The notes: a model not told the origin generated them from the sequence alone. A DNA stretch of 64,000 nucleotides from Paracoccus thiocyanatus (GCF_900156255.1 NZ_FTMK01000009.1:61587-125586), one strand, 5' to 3'; shown: positions 48,981 through 60,123, numbered from the stretch's first letter. Translations and numbers: made by a program.

Positions 48981-49247
48981 TCAGTGGCGCGGGCGGGCGC
49001 GGTCCATCAGGCTGCGGATCCAGCGCCCCGAGGCCCAGGCCGCGGGCACACCCAGCAGCAGCGCGGCGGCCGCGGCGCTGGCGGGCGCCAGCACCGGCAG
49101 GCCCAGCCAGCTTGTCAGCAGCGACAGCATGAACAGGTTGATCCAGACCGCCGCCGCCGCAAAGGGGTAAAACAGCAGCGCCAGTTTCCAGGCCGGCCAG
49201 CCGTCAGTGGCTGGTTCCGTCCTCGAAGGTGATCTTGTTCCAGACAT
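48981..49247 (-). CDS. Small membrane protein at the end of the nir operon
   Basis: 88 residues with two or three hydrophobic segments: WKLALLFYPFAAAAVWINLFMLSLLTSWLGL and VLAPASAAAAALLLGVPAAW, then a basic tail IRSLMDRARPRH. GGGGA lies eight bases before the ATG, which is 44 bases inside nirN in another frame; no later ATG, GTG or TTG precedes the first membrane segment. NnrT-like small proteins occur in denitrifying Rhodobacteraceae, and this could be one, but I cannot establish it. The role is probably tied to heme d1 or nitrite reductase assembly because of its position. Confidence 0.65.
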   Translation of the reverse strand: MSGTRSPSRTEPATDGWPAWKLALLFYPFAAAAVWINLFMLSLLTSWLGLPVLAPASAAAAALLLGVPAAWASGRWIRSLMDRARPRH

Positions 49248-50658
49248 TGTATTTCCCCGAAGGCTTGCGCATCGGCAGCCGTTTCACTTCCTCCAGCGTC
49301 CTGGCATCATAGACCAAGACCGCGCCCTCGTCTTCCCACAGCGAGACCAGAACATGGCTGCCGTCGCGGGTAAATTCGCTATGGGCGAAGGTCTGGCCTG
49401 GAAAGGGCGCCAGCGTCTTGACGATTTCCAGCGTGTTCTTGTCGATGACATGCATCTTGTCCTTGTGCGGGCCAAAGAACACATCGGCCCAGACAGAGGG
49501 GCTGGCGGCATGACCGCGCAGGAAGAAGCCGGGGCCGTCGGTCCTGATCTGCTTGACCAGGCCCCAGTCCTGCATGTCGATGACGGACAGCACGCCTTCG
49601 CCCAGATGCGGGGTGGCCATGACGCGGCGGCCGTCCCGTTCCCAGGTGATGCCCGAACCCAGATGCGGCATCCCCGGCAAGGGCAGTTCCGCCAGTTTGT
49701 GCCCGTCGTCCAGGTCGATCACCACGCCCTTGTCGCCGGCGCGGTTGGCGCCGATCACCTGGCGATAGTCGGGCGAAAAGAAGAAATCGTCCAGCGGCTC
49801 GTCGATGGGGATGCGGCGGATGGCCAGGTCGGCGGTCGCCACCTCCCAGATCTCGGGCGCGTCCTTCAGCGCCAGCACGAAGCTTTCGCGCTGCGGCGCC
49901 TGGTAGACGGCGCTGACCCGGCTGAGGGTGCCGCCGACCCGCGTGTCGATCAGCCGCAGGGGGTTCAGGTCGGCATCCAGGATGGTCAGGCTTTCGGGCA
50001 GGTAGTTCGCGACCGCGATGCGCCGGCCGTCCGGGCTGATGGCGATGTTGCGGCTGTTCAGCGCGGCGCGGATGCGGCCGACCTCGGCCAGCGTCCAGAT
50101 GTCGTATTTCTGCACCCAGCCGTCGCGCGACATGATGTAGACGAAGCGCCCGTCGGGGCTGAATTTCGGCCCGCCATGCACGGCGAAGGGGGTGGCAAAG
50201 CGGTCCAGGACCTGGAACGTGTTGCCATCCAGAACGCTGACGTGATGGTCGCCGGTTTCCACCACCAGGGTGATGTTGAGCGGATCGGCGGCAAAGACCG
50301 GCCTGTCCGCCGGCTGGTAATCGGCATTCATCTCGCGGCTGGCGGCGATCTGCGACGCGTCCCAATGCGGGCGGTTTTCCAGCGGCGTCATGACATAGCT
50401 GGCCAGGGCGGCGATGGCCTGGGGCGACAGGCGGTCGGCAAACCCCTCCATCTGGGTCGAGACCCGGCCCTGGGCGATCACCGCCTCGATGCCATTCACG
50501 CGCCCCAGGGTTTCGGGGATCAGCGCCGGGCCGGTGCCGCCCAGCCGATCCTCGGCATGGCAGACGGCGCAATGTTCTGCGTAATCGGCGGCGGGGTCGG
50601 CGTGGCCGGCCAGCGGCAGGGCAAGCAGCAGGCTAATGGAAACGATGGGCCGGATCAT
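49204..50658 (-). CDS. nirN: NirN, heme d1-binding c-type cytochrome
   Basis: 484 residues from [20 protein letters not shown] (signal peptide). The heme c site CAVCH is at 30-34. The rest is an eight-bladed propeller like that of cd1 nitrite reductase ([40 protein letters not shown]). NirN is known to oxidise dihydro-heme d1 to heme d1 and to pass it to NirS. The start lies 26 bases inside nirJ. Last nir gene apart from the small membrane protein. Confidence 0.95.
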   Translation of the reverse strand: MIRPIVSISLLLALPLAGHADPAADYAEHCAVCHAEDRLGGTGPALIPETLGRVNGIEAVIAQGRVSTQMEGFADRLSPQAIAALASYVMTPLENRPHWDASQIAASREMNADYQPADRPVFAADPLNITLVVETGDHHVSVLDGNTFQVLDRFATPFAVHGGPKFSPDGRFVYIMSRDGWVQKYDIWTLAEVGRIRAALNSRNIAISPDGRRIAVANYLPESLTILDADLNPLRLIDTRVGGTLSRVSAVYQAPQRESFVLALKDAPEIWEVATADLAIRRIPIDEPLDDFFFSPDYRQVIGANRAGDKGVVIDLDDGHKLAELPLPGMPHLGSGITWERDGRRVMATPHLGEGVLSVIDMQDWGLVKQIRTDGPGFFLRGHAASPSVWADVFFGPHKDKMHVIDKNTLEIVKTLAPFPGQTFAHSEFTRDGSHVLVSLWEDEGAVLVYDARTLEEVKRLPMRKPSGKYNVWNKITFEDGTSH

Positions 50659-51856
50659 GGCTTTTCCCCCGGAATGGCGTGACGGCAAGGCGGTCCAGGT
50701 CGGCACCCTTGGCGCCGATCTCGGCGGCCGAAAGATAGCAGGCCGGATCTTCGGCCCAGGGGTCGCCGGTCAGTTGCAGCGCCCGGATGCGGGTATTGCC
50801 GCCGCAGACCGCCTGATAGGCGCAGGCGCCGCAGCGCCCCTTCAGCGGCCGCGGCCGGGTGCGCAGCGTGGCCAGGATCGGGTCGTCCCCGGTCCAGATC
50901 GCCGAAAACGGCCGGTCCTTGACCGAGCCCAGCGTATAATCCGACCAATAGGTGTCGGGATGGACGCGGCCCTGCGGGTCGATATTGCCGACGCCCAGCC
51001 CCGAGGAATTGCCGCCCCAGGCCTCCAGATGCGCGCGCAGATGCGCGATGGCGGCGGGGGCAAAGCGCGTCTCGGCCCAACGCAGGAAATAGACCGCATC
51101 GGCGTCGTTGTTGCCGGTGACGACCTCCAGGGGCTCGGCCCGCTCGACCGCCTGCCAGGCGCGGGCGATCAGCAGGTCCATGGCGCGGCGGGTGCGGGCG
51201 TGTTCGGTATCCTCGCCCCGGTGCTTGTCGCCGCGCCCGGCATAGACCAGATGCGACAGATAGAACTTGTCCACGCCCTCGTCGCGGCACAGGTCCAGCA
51301 TGGCGGGCAGGTGATGGGCATTGCCCTCGGTGATGGTAAAGCGCAGGCCGACCTTGACCCCCTGCGCCTTGCAGGCCCGCACGCCGGCCAGCGCCTGGTC
51401 AAAGGCCCCCTCGACGCCGCGAAACCAGTCGTTCACCGCCCCGATCCCGTCCAGCGAGATGCCGACATAGTCAAAGCCCAGCCCGGCCAGCCGCTCCACG
51501 TTGCCGGCATTGATCTTGGTGCCGTTGGTGGACAGCGACAGGTGGCGGAAATCCAGCCGCCGCGCCTCGGCCGCCAGTTCCCAGAAGTCGAAGCGCGACA
51601 TCGGCTCGCCCCCCGACAGGATCAGCGCCGGGATGCGGAAATCCGACAGGTCGCGCAGCACCGCCATGGCCTGGTCATGCGAAAGCTCGCCCGGAAAGGG
51701 CCGGTCGGCCGAGACGGTATAGCAATGGCGGCATTTCAGGTTGCAACTGCGGGTCAGGTTCCAGATCACCACCGGGCGGACCGCATCCGGCCGGCTGCGG
51801 CGGCCCGGCGGCGAAGGGTCCAGAAGCTGGTGCATGTATTGGGTCAGGCGGAACAT
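50633..51856 (-). CDS. nirJ: NirJ, radical SAM heme d1 biosynthesis protein
   Basis: 407 residues. The radical SAM cluster motif C-x3-C-x2-C is CNLKCRHC at 38-45. A C-terminal SPASM-type set follows: [12 protein letters not shown] and DPACYL. NirJ removes the propionate chains of didecarboxysiroheme and installs the oxo groups of heme d1. The end overlaps nirN by 26 bases; nirH is 12 bases upstream. Confidence 0.96.
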   Translation of the reverse strand: MFRLTQYMHQLLDPSPPGRRSRPDAVRPVVIWNLTRSCNLKCRHCYTVSADRPFPGELSHDQAMAVLRDLSDFRIPALILSGGEPMSRFDFWELAAEARRLDFRHLSLSTNGTKINAGNVERLAGLGFDYVGISLDGIGAVNDWFRGVEGAFDQALAGVRACKAQGVKVGLRFTITEGNAHHLPAMLDLCRDEGVDKFYLSHLVYAGRGDKHRGEDTEHARTRRAMDLLIARAWQAVERAEPLEVVTGNNDADAVYFLRWAETRFAPAAIAHLRAHLEAWGGNSSGLGVGNIDPQGRVHPDTYWSDYTLGSVKDRPFSAIWTGDDPILATLRTRPRPLKGRCGACAYQAVCGGNTRIRALQLTGDPWAEDPACYLSAAEIGAKGADLDRLAVTPFRGKSHDPAHRFH

Positions 51857-51868
51857 GGTTTGCCTTTC

Positions 51869-52351
51869 TTAGCCGTCCTTCAGGCGCAGGCCGGTCTTTT
51901 TCAGGATCCGGGTGGAATAGAGGATGTCGTCGGCGCGGCAGGCGGCGCCCAGCAGGGCGCGGACCTGGGCGCGCTTGTCCTCGACCTCGGCGCGGCTTTG
52001 GCCGTGCAGCATGGCGAAAAGGTTGTAGCGCCAGACCGGCGCCCGCGGCCGCAGATAGCAATGCGAGACGAAATCCAGCGCCCCCACCGTTTCGCCCAGG
52101 GCCTCGGCCTGGCGATCCTCGACATCCCAGACGCTCATGCCGTTTGCGGTCATTCCCAGCGCGTAATGGTTGGGCGCGATGGCGATACGGCGGATGATGC
52201 CGCGGGCGTGCAGGATCGACAGCCGGGTGATGACCTGCGTCTCGGTCAGGCCCAGATCGGCGGCGATCCGGGCATAGGGCGCCTCGACCAGCGGCAGGCC
52301 GGCTTGCGTTGCGGCGATCAGCCGGCGGTCGGTATCGTCCAGGACCGTCAT
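51869..52351 (-). CDS. nirH: Siroheme decarboxylase subunit NirH
   Basis: 160 residues from MTVLDDTDRRLIAATQAGLPL. It is an Lrp/AsnC-like protein with an N-terminal winged helix (YARIAADLGLTETQVITRLSILHARGIIRR) and an AsnC-like ligand domain (SHCYLRPRAPVWRYNLFAMLHG). With NirDL and NirG it decarboxylates siroheme to 12,18-didecarboxysiroheme. ATGA overlap with nirG. Confidence 0.93.
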   Translation of the reverse strand: MTVLDDTDRRLIAATQAGLPLVEAPYARIAADLGLTETQVITRLSILHARGIIRRIAIAPNHYALGMTANGMSVWDVEDRQAEALGETVGALDFVSHCYLRPRAPVWRYNLFAMLHGQSRAEVEDKRAQVRALLGAACRADDILYSTRILKKTGLRLKDG

Positions 52352-52821
52352 GCCGCCACCCGAAAGCCGATGAAGAATTCCCGCAGCTTGGGAAAGCGCC
52401 AGACGGTCAGCCCGGTTTCCGCCTCGATCCGCCCGGCGGTTTCGGCGATGGCTTCGGGCGTGGCGGTGGCCAGCACGAACCACATGTTCAGCGCATGGTC
52501 GCGAGCATAGTTATGAGCCACCTCGGGATGGGCGTTGACCAGGTCGGCGATGCGGTCGAAATCCGCCGCGGGCGCGGAAAGCGCGCACAGGCAGAAGGCC
52601 CCGCCCATCGCCGCGGCGTCGTAGAACGGGCCGAAGCGGGTGATGGCGCCGATGGCGCGCAGGCGCTCCAGCCGCGCGATCAGCGTGGCGCCGGTCAGGC
52701 CAAGCGCCGCCCCGGCATCGTCAAAGGGGCGCGGGGTCAGCGGAAAGCCGTCCTGCAAGGCGTTCAGGATCGCGCGGTCGGTTTCGTCCAGCGCATCGGG
52801 GGGCAGGGTATGGCGGGTCAT
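52348..52821 (-). CDS. nirG: Siroheme decarboxylase subunit NirG
   Basis: 157 residues from MTRHTLPPDALDETDRAILNAL. Same AsnC/Lrp-like layout as NirH and the halves of NirDL: LGLTGATLIARLERLRAIGAITRFGPFYD then AHNYARDHALNMWFVLATATPEAI with the conserved His and Trp region. It belongs to the siroheme decarboxylase complex. ATGA overlaps with nirDL and nirH on both sides. Confidence 0.93.
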   Translation of the reverse strand: MTRHTLPPDALDETDRAILNALQDGFPLTPRPFDDAGAALGLTGATLIARLERLRAIGAITRFGPFYDAAAMGGAFCLCALSAPAADFDRIADLVNAHPEVAHNYARDHALNMWFVLATATPEAIAETAGRIEAETGLTVWRFPKLREFFIGFRVAA

Positions 52822-53792
52822 GCGGCAACCTCGGCGATGGTGGCGCCCCGCTGGCGAAAGCAGCGGGTCGAGAACAGGACGCGATGCGGCCGGCGGGCCA
52901 GTTCGGGCAGGGCGCGGGCCCGGCCCAGAACCTCGGACGCCTCGGCGCGCGAGCGGGCGTGGATCATGCAGAACAGCGGCCAGTTCCACAGCCCCGGCAC
53001 CCTGCGGCGCTGATAGCACAGCGTCACGCCGGGAACCCCGGCCAATGCCGTGCCGGCGGCCTCGACCGCGGCTTCGGGCAGGCGCCAGACCACCATGGCG
53101 TTCTGGGTCCAGCCAAGCGCGCGGTGGCGCACGATCACGCCAAAGCGGGTCAGGATGCGCGCCTGGGACAGCGCCCGGATGCGCGAGATCACCTCGGCCT
53201 CGCTGCGGTGCAGCGCCTGGCCCAACGCGACGAAGGGGCGCGGCACCAGCGCCAGCCCGGTGGTCAGCGCCTGCATCAGCGCCGGGTCGCGCGGCCGCAG
53301 GGCGGCCAGGTCGGCCGGCTGGTCCAGCGCCATGGCGCGGCGCGGCCCGGCCAGCGGAAAGCCCAGGTCGATGTTGAAGGCGCGCACCAGCGGCAGGGAC
53401 AGCACCGCCAGCCCCGCCCCGGCCTCGATCCGGGCCAGGCTTTCGCTTAGCGCGGCGGCATCGGGGGCGGTGGCGACGAACCACAGGTTCCAGTCGCTGC
53501 CTTGGCGCAGATAGCAATGGTTGACGCCCGGCTCGGCCCCGACCAGCGCCGCGACCTGGTCGATGCGCCGCCGCGGCACCCTGAGCGCGGCGAGCGTCGA
53601 GGCGCCGGCGGTGTTCGGCCGGCAGGTGGCGCCGATGCGGGCGACCACGCCCTGGTCGCGCAGCCGGGCCAGCCGGGCGATCACCTCGGCCTCGCTGGTG
53701 CCCAGCCGATAGCCCATGGCGGCAAAGGGCCGGATTTCCAGCGGCAGATCGCGCTGGAACCCGTCCAGCAGGCGCAGGTCCAGATCGTCCAT
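52818..53792 (-). CDS. nirDL: Fused siroheme decarboxylase NirD-NirL
   Basis: 324 residues. Two AsnC-like halves follow each other in one chain. The first ends near residue 150 and contains ATCRPNTAGASTLAALRVP and VNHCYLRQGSDWNLWFVATAP; the second contains GVIVRHRALGWTQNAMVVWRLP and TLCYQRRRVPGLWNWPLFCMIHARS. In Pseudomonas nirD and nirL are separate genes; fusion is known in Paracoccus and Hydrogenobacter. GTG 53798 overlaps the nirF stop, but ATG 53792 has GGGG at eight bases and is preferred. Confidence 0.93.
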   Translation of the reverse strand: MDDLDLRLLDGFQRDLPLEIRPFAAMGYRLGTSEAEVIARLARLRDQGVVARIGATCRPNTAGASTLAALRVPRRRIDQVAALVGAEPGVNHCYLRQGSDWNLWFVATAPDAAALSESLARIEAGAGLAVLSLPLVRAFNIDLGFPLAGPRRAMALDQPADLAALRPRDPALMQALTTGLALVPRPFVALGQALHRSEAEVISRIRALSQARILTRFGVIVRHRALGWTQNAMVVWRLPEAAVEAAGTALAGVPGVTLCYQRRRVPGLWNWPLFCMIHARSRAEASEVLGRARALPELARRPHRVLFSTRCFRQRGATIAEVAA

Positions 53793-53794
53793 GC

Positions 53795-54946
53795 TCACAG
53801 CCCCATGCGATGCGCGCGGTCGGTGAAGAAGATGCCCGAGGGCGCGCGCGCCTCGATCTGGCCCAGCACTTCGCGGGTGCGGGTGTCGCGGATCTCGACC
53901 CGGTTCTCGTCGCGCACCGACAGCCAGACCTCGCGGCCGCGCGGGGCGAATTCCATGTGCAGCACCCCCTTGCCGGGGGTCAGCGTGTCCAGGACCTGGT
54001 GGGTCAGCACGTCCACCACCTGCACCTTGTCATTGTCGGGCGGGGCGAAGTTCACCCAGACCTCGCGCTGGTCGGGGCGGGCGAGTGCAAAGACCGGCTG
54101 GCCGGCCAGATCGGTGCGGCCGATCTCGGCCAGGTCCGCGGCATCGACCCAAAGCAATTGGTGCAGCCCCACGGCGGGCAGGGCGAAAAGCCCGTCGGCC
54201 AGGGTCCAGCCTTGCAGATGCGGCATCTTGTAGACCGGCAGGTCGGGCTGGTCCTTGCCGTAATCGGGCAGGAAGCGCGTGGCCTTGGGCGGATCCTGCC
54301 ACAGATCGACCTGCACCAGCCCCTTTTCGCCGAAGAGCCCGACGATATAGTGCCGCCCGTCGCCGGTCAGCAGCGCGTCATAGGGATTGGCGCCGATGCC
54401 TTCCAGCTTCGTCACCGCGGGCTGCGCCGGATCGGCGGAATGGTCGAGGATCCAGACCTCACCCGTATCCCAGGTGGCGACGACGAAGCGCGAACCCGGC
54501 GCATCGGCGATGCCCACGGTTTTCGAGCCCATGGGGACGTCCGCCACCGGCTCCAGCGTCTCGGCGTCGAAGACCCGGACGCCGCCCGGCTCGTAATTCG
54601 CGACCGCGACCAGCCGGCCGTCGTCCGAAATGGCGCCGCCGATGGAATTGCCGGCCTGCACCACGCGGCGGACCACCTGACGGGTCAGGATGTCCACCTT
54701 GGTCAAGCCGCCGTCGCGGCCGAAGACATAGGCAAAGCGTTCGTCGGGGGAATAGACGAGGCTGGCATGGGACAAATCGCCCAAGCCCTCGATCCGGCCG
54801 ATGGCGGCGCGTTCGCTGCGGTCCACGACCAGCAGGGACCCAGCCTCGCGTTCGACCACCAGGCCCAGGTCGCCGGTGCCGCGCAGGTCTTCGGCCAGCG
54901 CCGGGCTGGCGATCAACAGGGCGGCCAGGAATGGCTTGAGCATCAT
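53795..54946 (-). CDS. nirF: NirF, heme d1 synthesis protein
   Basis: 383 residues from MMLKPFLAALLIASPALAED (signal peptide or lipoprotein-like anchor without a clear lipobox). The rest is a beta-propeller related to the d1 domain of NirS (GLVVEREAGSLLVVDRSERAAIGRIEGL, HASLVYSPDERFAYVFGRDGGLTKVD). NirF is needed for a late heme d1 step in the periplasm. Its start overlaps the nirC stop (ATGA); another ATG at 54943 is possible. Confidence 0.95.
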   Translation of the reverse strand: MMLKPFLAALLIASPALAEDLRGTGDLGLVVEREAGSLLVVDRSERAAIGRIEGLGDLSHASLVYSPDERFAYVFGRDGGLTKVDILTRQVVRRVVQAGNSIGGAISDDGRLVAVANYEPGGVRVFDAETLEPVADVPMGSKTVGIADAPGSRFVVATWDTGEVWILDHSADPAQPAVTKLEGIGANPYDALLTGDGRHYIVGLFGEKGLVQVDLWQDPPKATRFLPDYGKDQPDLPVYKMPHLQGWTLADGLFALPAVGLHQLLWVDAADLAEIGRTDLAGQPVFALARPDQREVWVNFAPPDNDKVQVVDVLTHQVLDTLTPGKGVLHMEFAPRGREVWLSVRDENRVEIRDTRTREVLGQIEARAPSGIFFTDRAHRMGL

Positions 54947-55254
54947 TGCGTCTCCGTCGTCAGAAGGTAATCGGCGATCCAGCGCGCCTCGTCCTCGGTC
55001 AGCAGCGGGCGCCAGCCGGGCATGGCGGTGCCGGGCAGCCCGTCCAGGATCAGCCCGGCCAGGTCGCCGGCATCGCGCCCGGCCAGCGCGGCGGCGGTGA
55101 TCGGGCTGCCCAAACCCCCGGTCAGCCGCAAGCCGTGGCAGGAACCGCAATCCTGCCGGACCAGGTGGCGCAACTGGTCCTGGCGCGCGGCGTCGGGCGG
55201 TCCCGCCATCGCGGTCCCGGCCAAGGCCGCCAGCAGCAGCGCCAGCCTAGCCAT
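54943..55254 (-). CDS. nirC: NirC, periplasmic c-type cytochrome
   Basis: 103 residues from MARLALLLAALAGTAMAG (signal peptide). The heme site CGSCH is at 36-40, followed by GGLGSPITAAALAGRDAGDLAGLI and the Met-ligand-like region GTAMPGWRPLLTEDEARWIADYLL. NirC is a small electron-transfer cytochrome for heme d1 maturation or for NirS. The longer frame upstream is inside nirE, which it overlaps by eight bases. Confidence 0.93.
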   Translation of the reverse strand: MARLALLLAALAGTAMAGPPDAARQDQLRHLVRQDCGSCHGLRLTGGLGSPITAAALAGRDAGDLAGLILDGLPGTAMPGWRPLLTEDEARWIADYLLTTETQ

Positions 55255-56107
55255 GCGCCACCAGCGGCCGATGCGGGCGATAGATGGCGCGGGGCAGGGC
55301 GCAATCCTCGGCCATTGCCGCGACATGGCCGATGATGAACAGCACCGGCGCCGGCAACGCCGCCTGCGCCAGGGCGGCGGCGACGCCCGACAGCGTGGCG
55401 CGCAGCCGCCGTTCCTGCGGGGTGCTGGCCTGCGACACGGCCAGCACCGGCAGGTCGGCGGGCATGCCGTGGCGGATCAGTTCGCGCGCGATCTCGGCCA
55501 TGTTGGCCGCGCCCATATAGACGGCCAGCGTGGTCTGCGGGTCGGCCAGCGAGGCCCAGTCGAGATCCAGCGCCGCGTCCCGCGCCCGGTGGCCGGTGAC
55601 ATGGCGCAGCCCGGTCGCCAGCCCCCGATGCGTCAGCGGAAACCGGGCCGAGGCCGCCGCGCCCTGCGCCGCGGTGATGCCGGGCACATAGTCGCAGGGG
55701 ATGCCGGCGCGGGTCACGGCCTCGAACTCCTCGCCGCCGCGGCCGAATATCGTCGGATCGCCGCCCTTGAGCCGCGCGACCACCAGCCCCGCCAGCGCCA
55801 GATCGACCAGCAGGGCGTTGATCTGGTCCTGCGGCACCGGGTGAAAGCCCGCGGCCTTGCCCACCGGGATGCGCCGGACATGGGCCGGGACGCAATCCAT
55901 CACCTGGTCCGAGACCAGCCGGTCATGCACCACCACATCCGCCTGTTGCAAAAGCCGCAGCGCCCGCAGCGTCAGCAGTTCCGGGTCGCCGGGACCCGCG
56001 CCGATCAGATCGACCCTGCCTGTCGCGGCCCTGCCTGCCGCCGCCCCGCCCGCCTTGGGCGCCGCGGCCTTGTCCGTCATCGTCTTGCCGGCCATGTCGA
56101 ACCCCAT
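55247..56107 (-). CDS. nirE: Uroporphyrinogen-III C-methyltransferase (precorrin-2 synthase) NirE
   Basis: About 286 residues from MGFDMAGKTMTDKAAA; ATGs at 56095 and 56080 are alternatives. The SUMT signature VDLIGAGPGDPELLTLRALRLLQQADVVVHDRLVS is followed by GDPTIFGRGGEEFEAV and VPGITAAQGAAASARFPLTHR. NirE makes precorrin-2 for siroheme and hence heme d1. It may also feed the cob operon of this window, which has no cobA. It follows nirS after about 50 bp. Confidence 0.95.
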   Translation of the reverse strand: MGFDMAGKTMTDKAAAPKAGGAAAGRAATGRVDLIGAGPGDPELLTLRALRLLQQADVVVHDRLVSDQVMDCVPAHVRRIPVGKAAGFHPVPQDQINALLVDLALAGLVVARLKGGDPTIFGRGGEEFEAVTRAGIPCDYVPGITAAQGAAASARFPLTHRGLATGLRHVTGHRARDAALDLDWASLADPQTTLAVYMGAANMAEIARELIRHGMPADLPVLAVSQASTPQERRLRATLSGVAAALAQAALPAPVLFIIGHVAAMAEDCALPRAIYRPHRPLVAHG

Positions 56108-56158
56108 CGAAAATCTGCCTGGACGGGGGCGCGGACGCCCCCGCCTGGGTCGCACCGC

Positions 56159-57958
<1,800 letters not shown>

Positions 57959-58012
57959 CTATGTGCTGGCGCGCGTCCATCTGGTTCGTGGGCGCGCGCG
58001 CAGCCAAGGGCC

Positions 58013-58026
58013 TTGACCATTGTTAA
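58013..58026 (-). promoter_or_regulatory. FNR/NNR box of nirS
   Basis: TTGACCATTGTTAA, read on the minus strand as TTAACAATGGTCAA. One half-site is perfect (TTGA on the plus strand) and the other differs by one base from the FNR/NNR consensus TTGA-N6-TCAA. It is centred about 70 bp before the nirS ATG, compatible with a class II position near -41.5 of a promoter starting about 30 bp before the gene. Confidence 0.8.
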
Positions 58027-58187
58027 GACCGGGGGTGCGGCAATTCGACCGGCGGGGCGCGATGCAGGCTGGGCCGGCGCCGCTTGCTTCAAGCCCGAAG
58101 CGAGGGGGGCCGGGATCTACCGGCCGGGTCGGCAATTCCCCGCCGAGTGCGGAATTTTCCGGGGAAAACCCCGGTCTTTCACTACGC

Positions 58188-58201
58188 TTGACTTTCATCA
58201 A
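58188..58201 (+). promoter_or_regulatory. FNR/NNR box of norC
   Basis: TTGACTTTCATCAA, a perfect TTGA-N6-TCAA palindrome, centred about 72 bp before the norC ATG. This is the binding site type used by NNR/FNR regulators to switch on nor genes under low oxygen with NO. Confidence 0.88.
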
Positions 58202-58266
58202 TGAGCGACTCACGCTCACCAGACAGTGAGGTCGCATCGGAAACAACTGATAGGGGGACCCGCGTC

Positions 58267-58719
58267 ATGAGCGAAATCATGACCAAGAACATGGCCCGGA
58301 ACGTCTTCTACGGCGGGTCCATATTCTTCATTCTGGTCTTTGGCGCCTTGACCGTTCACAGCCATATCTATGCCCGCACCACGGCGGTGGACGAAAGCGG
58401 GCTGACCGCCTCGGTCGTCCTGGGCAAGCATGTCTGGGAACGCAACGCCTGCATCGACTGCCACACCATCCTGGGCGAGGGCGCCTATTTCGCGCCCGAA
58501 CTTGGCAATGTCATGAAACGCTGGGGCGTGCAGGACGATCCCGACGGTGCCTTCGACACGCTCAAGGGCTGGATGGAATCCATGCCCACCGGCATCGAGG
58601 GCCGCCGCCAGATGCCGCGCTTTGATCTGACGGACGAGGAATTCCGGGCGCTGTCCGATTTCCTGCTGTGGACCGGCACGATCAACACCCAGAACTGGCC
58701 GCCGAACGACGCGGGCTGA
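58267..58719 (+). CDS. norC: Nitric oxide reductase cytochrome c subunit
   Basis: 150 residues from MSEIMTKNMARNVFYGGSIFF. One N-terminal membrane helix (about 16-32) anchors a periplasmic heme c domain with CIDCH at 62-66 and the Met ligand in RRQMPRFDLTDEE. It passes electrons to NorB. The frame extends 22 codons upstream through the FNR box, so the ATG at 58267 is the right start. norB follows after 12 bp. Confidence 0.96.
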   Translation: MSEIMTKNMARNVFYGGSIFFILVFGALTVHSHIYARTTAVDESGLTASVVLGKHVWERNACIDCHTILGEGAYFAPELGNVMKRWGVQDDPDGAFDTLKGWMESMPTGIEGRRQMPRFDLTDEEFRALSDFLLWTGTINTQNWPPNDAG

Positions 58720-58731
58720 GGGGGAAAACCG

Positions 58732-60120
58732 ATGAGATACCATTCGCAACGCATCGCCTATGCCTATTTCCTGGTGGCCATGGTGCTTTTCGCGCTTCAG
58801 GTCAGCTTTGGCCTGTTGATGGGCTGGATCTATGTCAGCCCGAACTTCCTGTCCGAACTGCTGCCCTTCAACATCGTGCGGATGCTGCACACCAACAGCC
58901 TGGTCGTCTGGCTGCTTTTGGGCTTTTTCGGCGCGACCTATTACATCCTGCCCGAAGAGGCCGAGCGGGAAATCCATTCGCCGCTGCTGGCCTGGATCCA
59001 GCTTGGCATCTTTGTCCTGGGCACGCTGGGCGTGGTCGTGACCTATCTGTTCGACCTGTTCCACGGCCATTGGCTGCTGGGCAAGGAGGGGCGCGAGTTC
59101 CTGGAACAGCCGAAATGGGTCAAGGTGGGCATCGCCGTGGCCGCGGTGATCTTCATGTACAATGTCAGCATGACCGCGCTTAAGGGCCGGCGCACGGCGG
59201 TGACGAACGTGCTGCTGATGGGCCTGTGGGGGCTGGTGCTGCTGTGGCTTTTCGCCTTCTACAACCCGTCGAACCTGGTGCTGGACAAGCAATACTGGTG
59301 GTGGGTCATCCACCTGTGGGTCGAGGGCGTGTGGGAACTGATCATGGCCGCCATCCTGGCCTTCCTGATGCTCAAGCTGACCGGCGTGGACCGCGAGGTG
59401 GTCGAGAAATGGCTTTACGTCATCGTCGCCACAGCGCTGTTCTCGGGCATCCTGGGCACCGGGCACCACTATTACTGGATCGGCCTGCCGGCATATTGGC
59501 AATGGATCGGCTCGATCTTTTCCAGCTTCGAGATCGTGCCCTTCTTCGCCATGATGTCCTTCGCCTTTGTCATGGTCTGGAAAGGCCGGCGCGACCACCC
59601 GAACAAGGCCGCGCTGCTGTGGAGCCTGGGCTGCACCGTGCTGGCCTTTTTCGGGGCCGGGGTCTGGGGCTTCCTGCACACGCTGCACGGGGTGAACTAT
59701 TACACCCACGGCACGCAGATCACCGCCGCGCATGGCCACCTGGCCTTTTACGGCGCCTATGTCTGCCTGGTGCTGGCGCTTGTCACCTATTGCCTGCCGC
59801 TGATGAAGAACCGCGACCCCTATAACCAGGTGCTGAACATGGCCTCGTTCTGGCTGATGTCCTCGGGCATGGTGTTCATGACGGTGACGCTGACCTTTGC
59901 CGGCACGGTGCAGACCCATCTGCAACGCGTCGAGGGCGGCTATTTCATGGACGTGCAGGATGGGCTGGCGCTGTTCTACTGGATGCGCTTCGGCTCGGGC
60001 GTGGCGGTGGTGCTGGGCGCGCTGCTGTTCATCTATGCCGTGCTGTTCCCGCGCCGCGAAGTGGTCGTGCCCGGCCCGGTCCAGGCGCATAAGGACGGCC
60101 ATCTGGAGGCTGCGGAGTAA
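58732..60120 (+). CDS. norB: Nitric oxide reductase large subunit
   Basis: 462 residues with about twelve membrane helices. It carries heme b, heme b3 and FeB and reduces NO to N2O. HTNSLVVWLLLGFFGATYYILPEEAER holds the first heme-b His, GTGHHYYWIGLPAYWQWIGSIFSSFEIVPF the FeB His pair and conserved Glu, and HGHLAFYGAYV and FWLMSSGM follow. Length and topology are normal. Confidence 0.97.
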   Translation: MRYHSQRIAYAYFLVAMVLFALQVSFGLLMGWIYVSPNFLSELLPFNIVRMLHTNSLVVWLLLGFFGATYYILPEEAEREIHSPLLAWIQLGIFVLGTLGVVVTYLFDLFHGHWLLGKEGREFLEQPKWVKVGIAVAAVIFMYNVSMTALKGRRTAVTNVLLMGLWGLVLLWLFAFYNPSNLVLDKQYWWWVIHLWVEGVWELIMAAILAFLMLKLTGVDREVVEKWLYVIVATALFSGILGTGHHYYWIGLPAYWQWIGSIFSSFEIVPFFAMMSFAFVMVWKGRRDHPNKAALLWSLGCTVLAFFGAGVWGFLHTLHGVNYYTHGTQITAAHGHLAFYGAYVCLVLALVTYCLPLMKNRDPYNQVLNMASFWLMSSGMVFMTVTLTFAGTVQTHLQRVEGGYFMDVQDGLALFYWMRFGSGVAVVLGALLFIYAVLFPRREVVVPGPVQAHKDGHLEAAE

Positions 60121-60123
60121 GCC

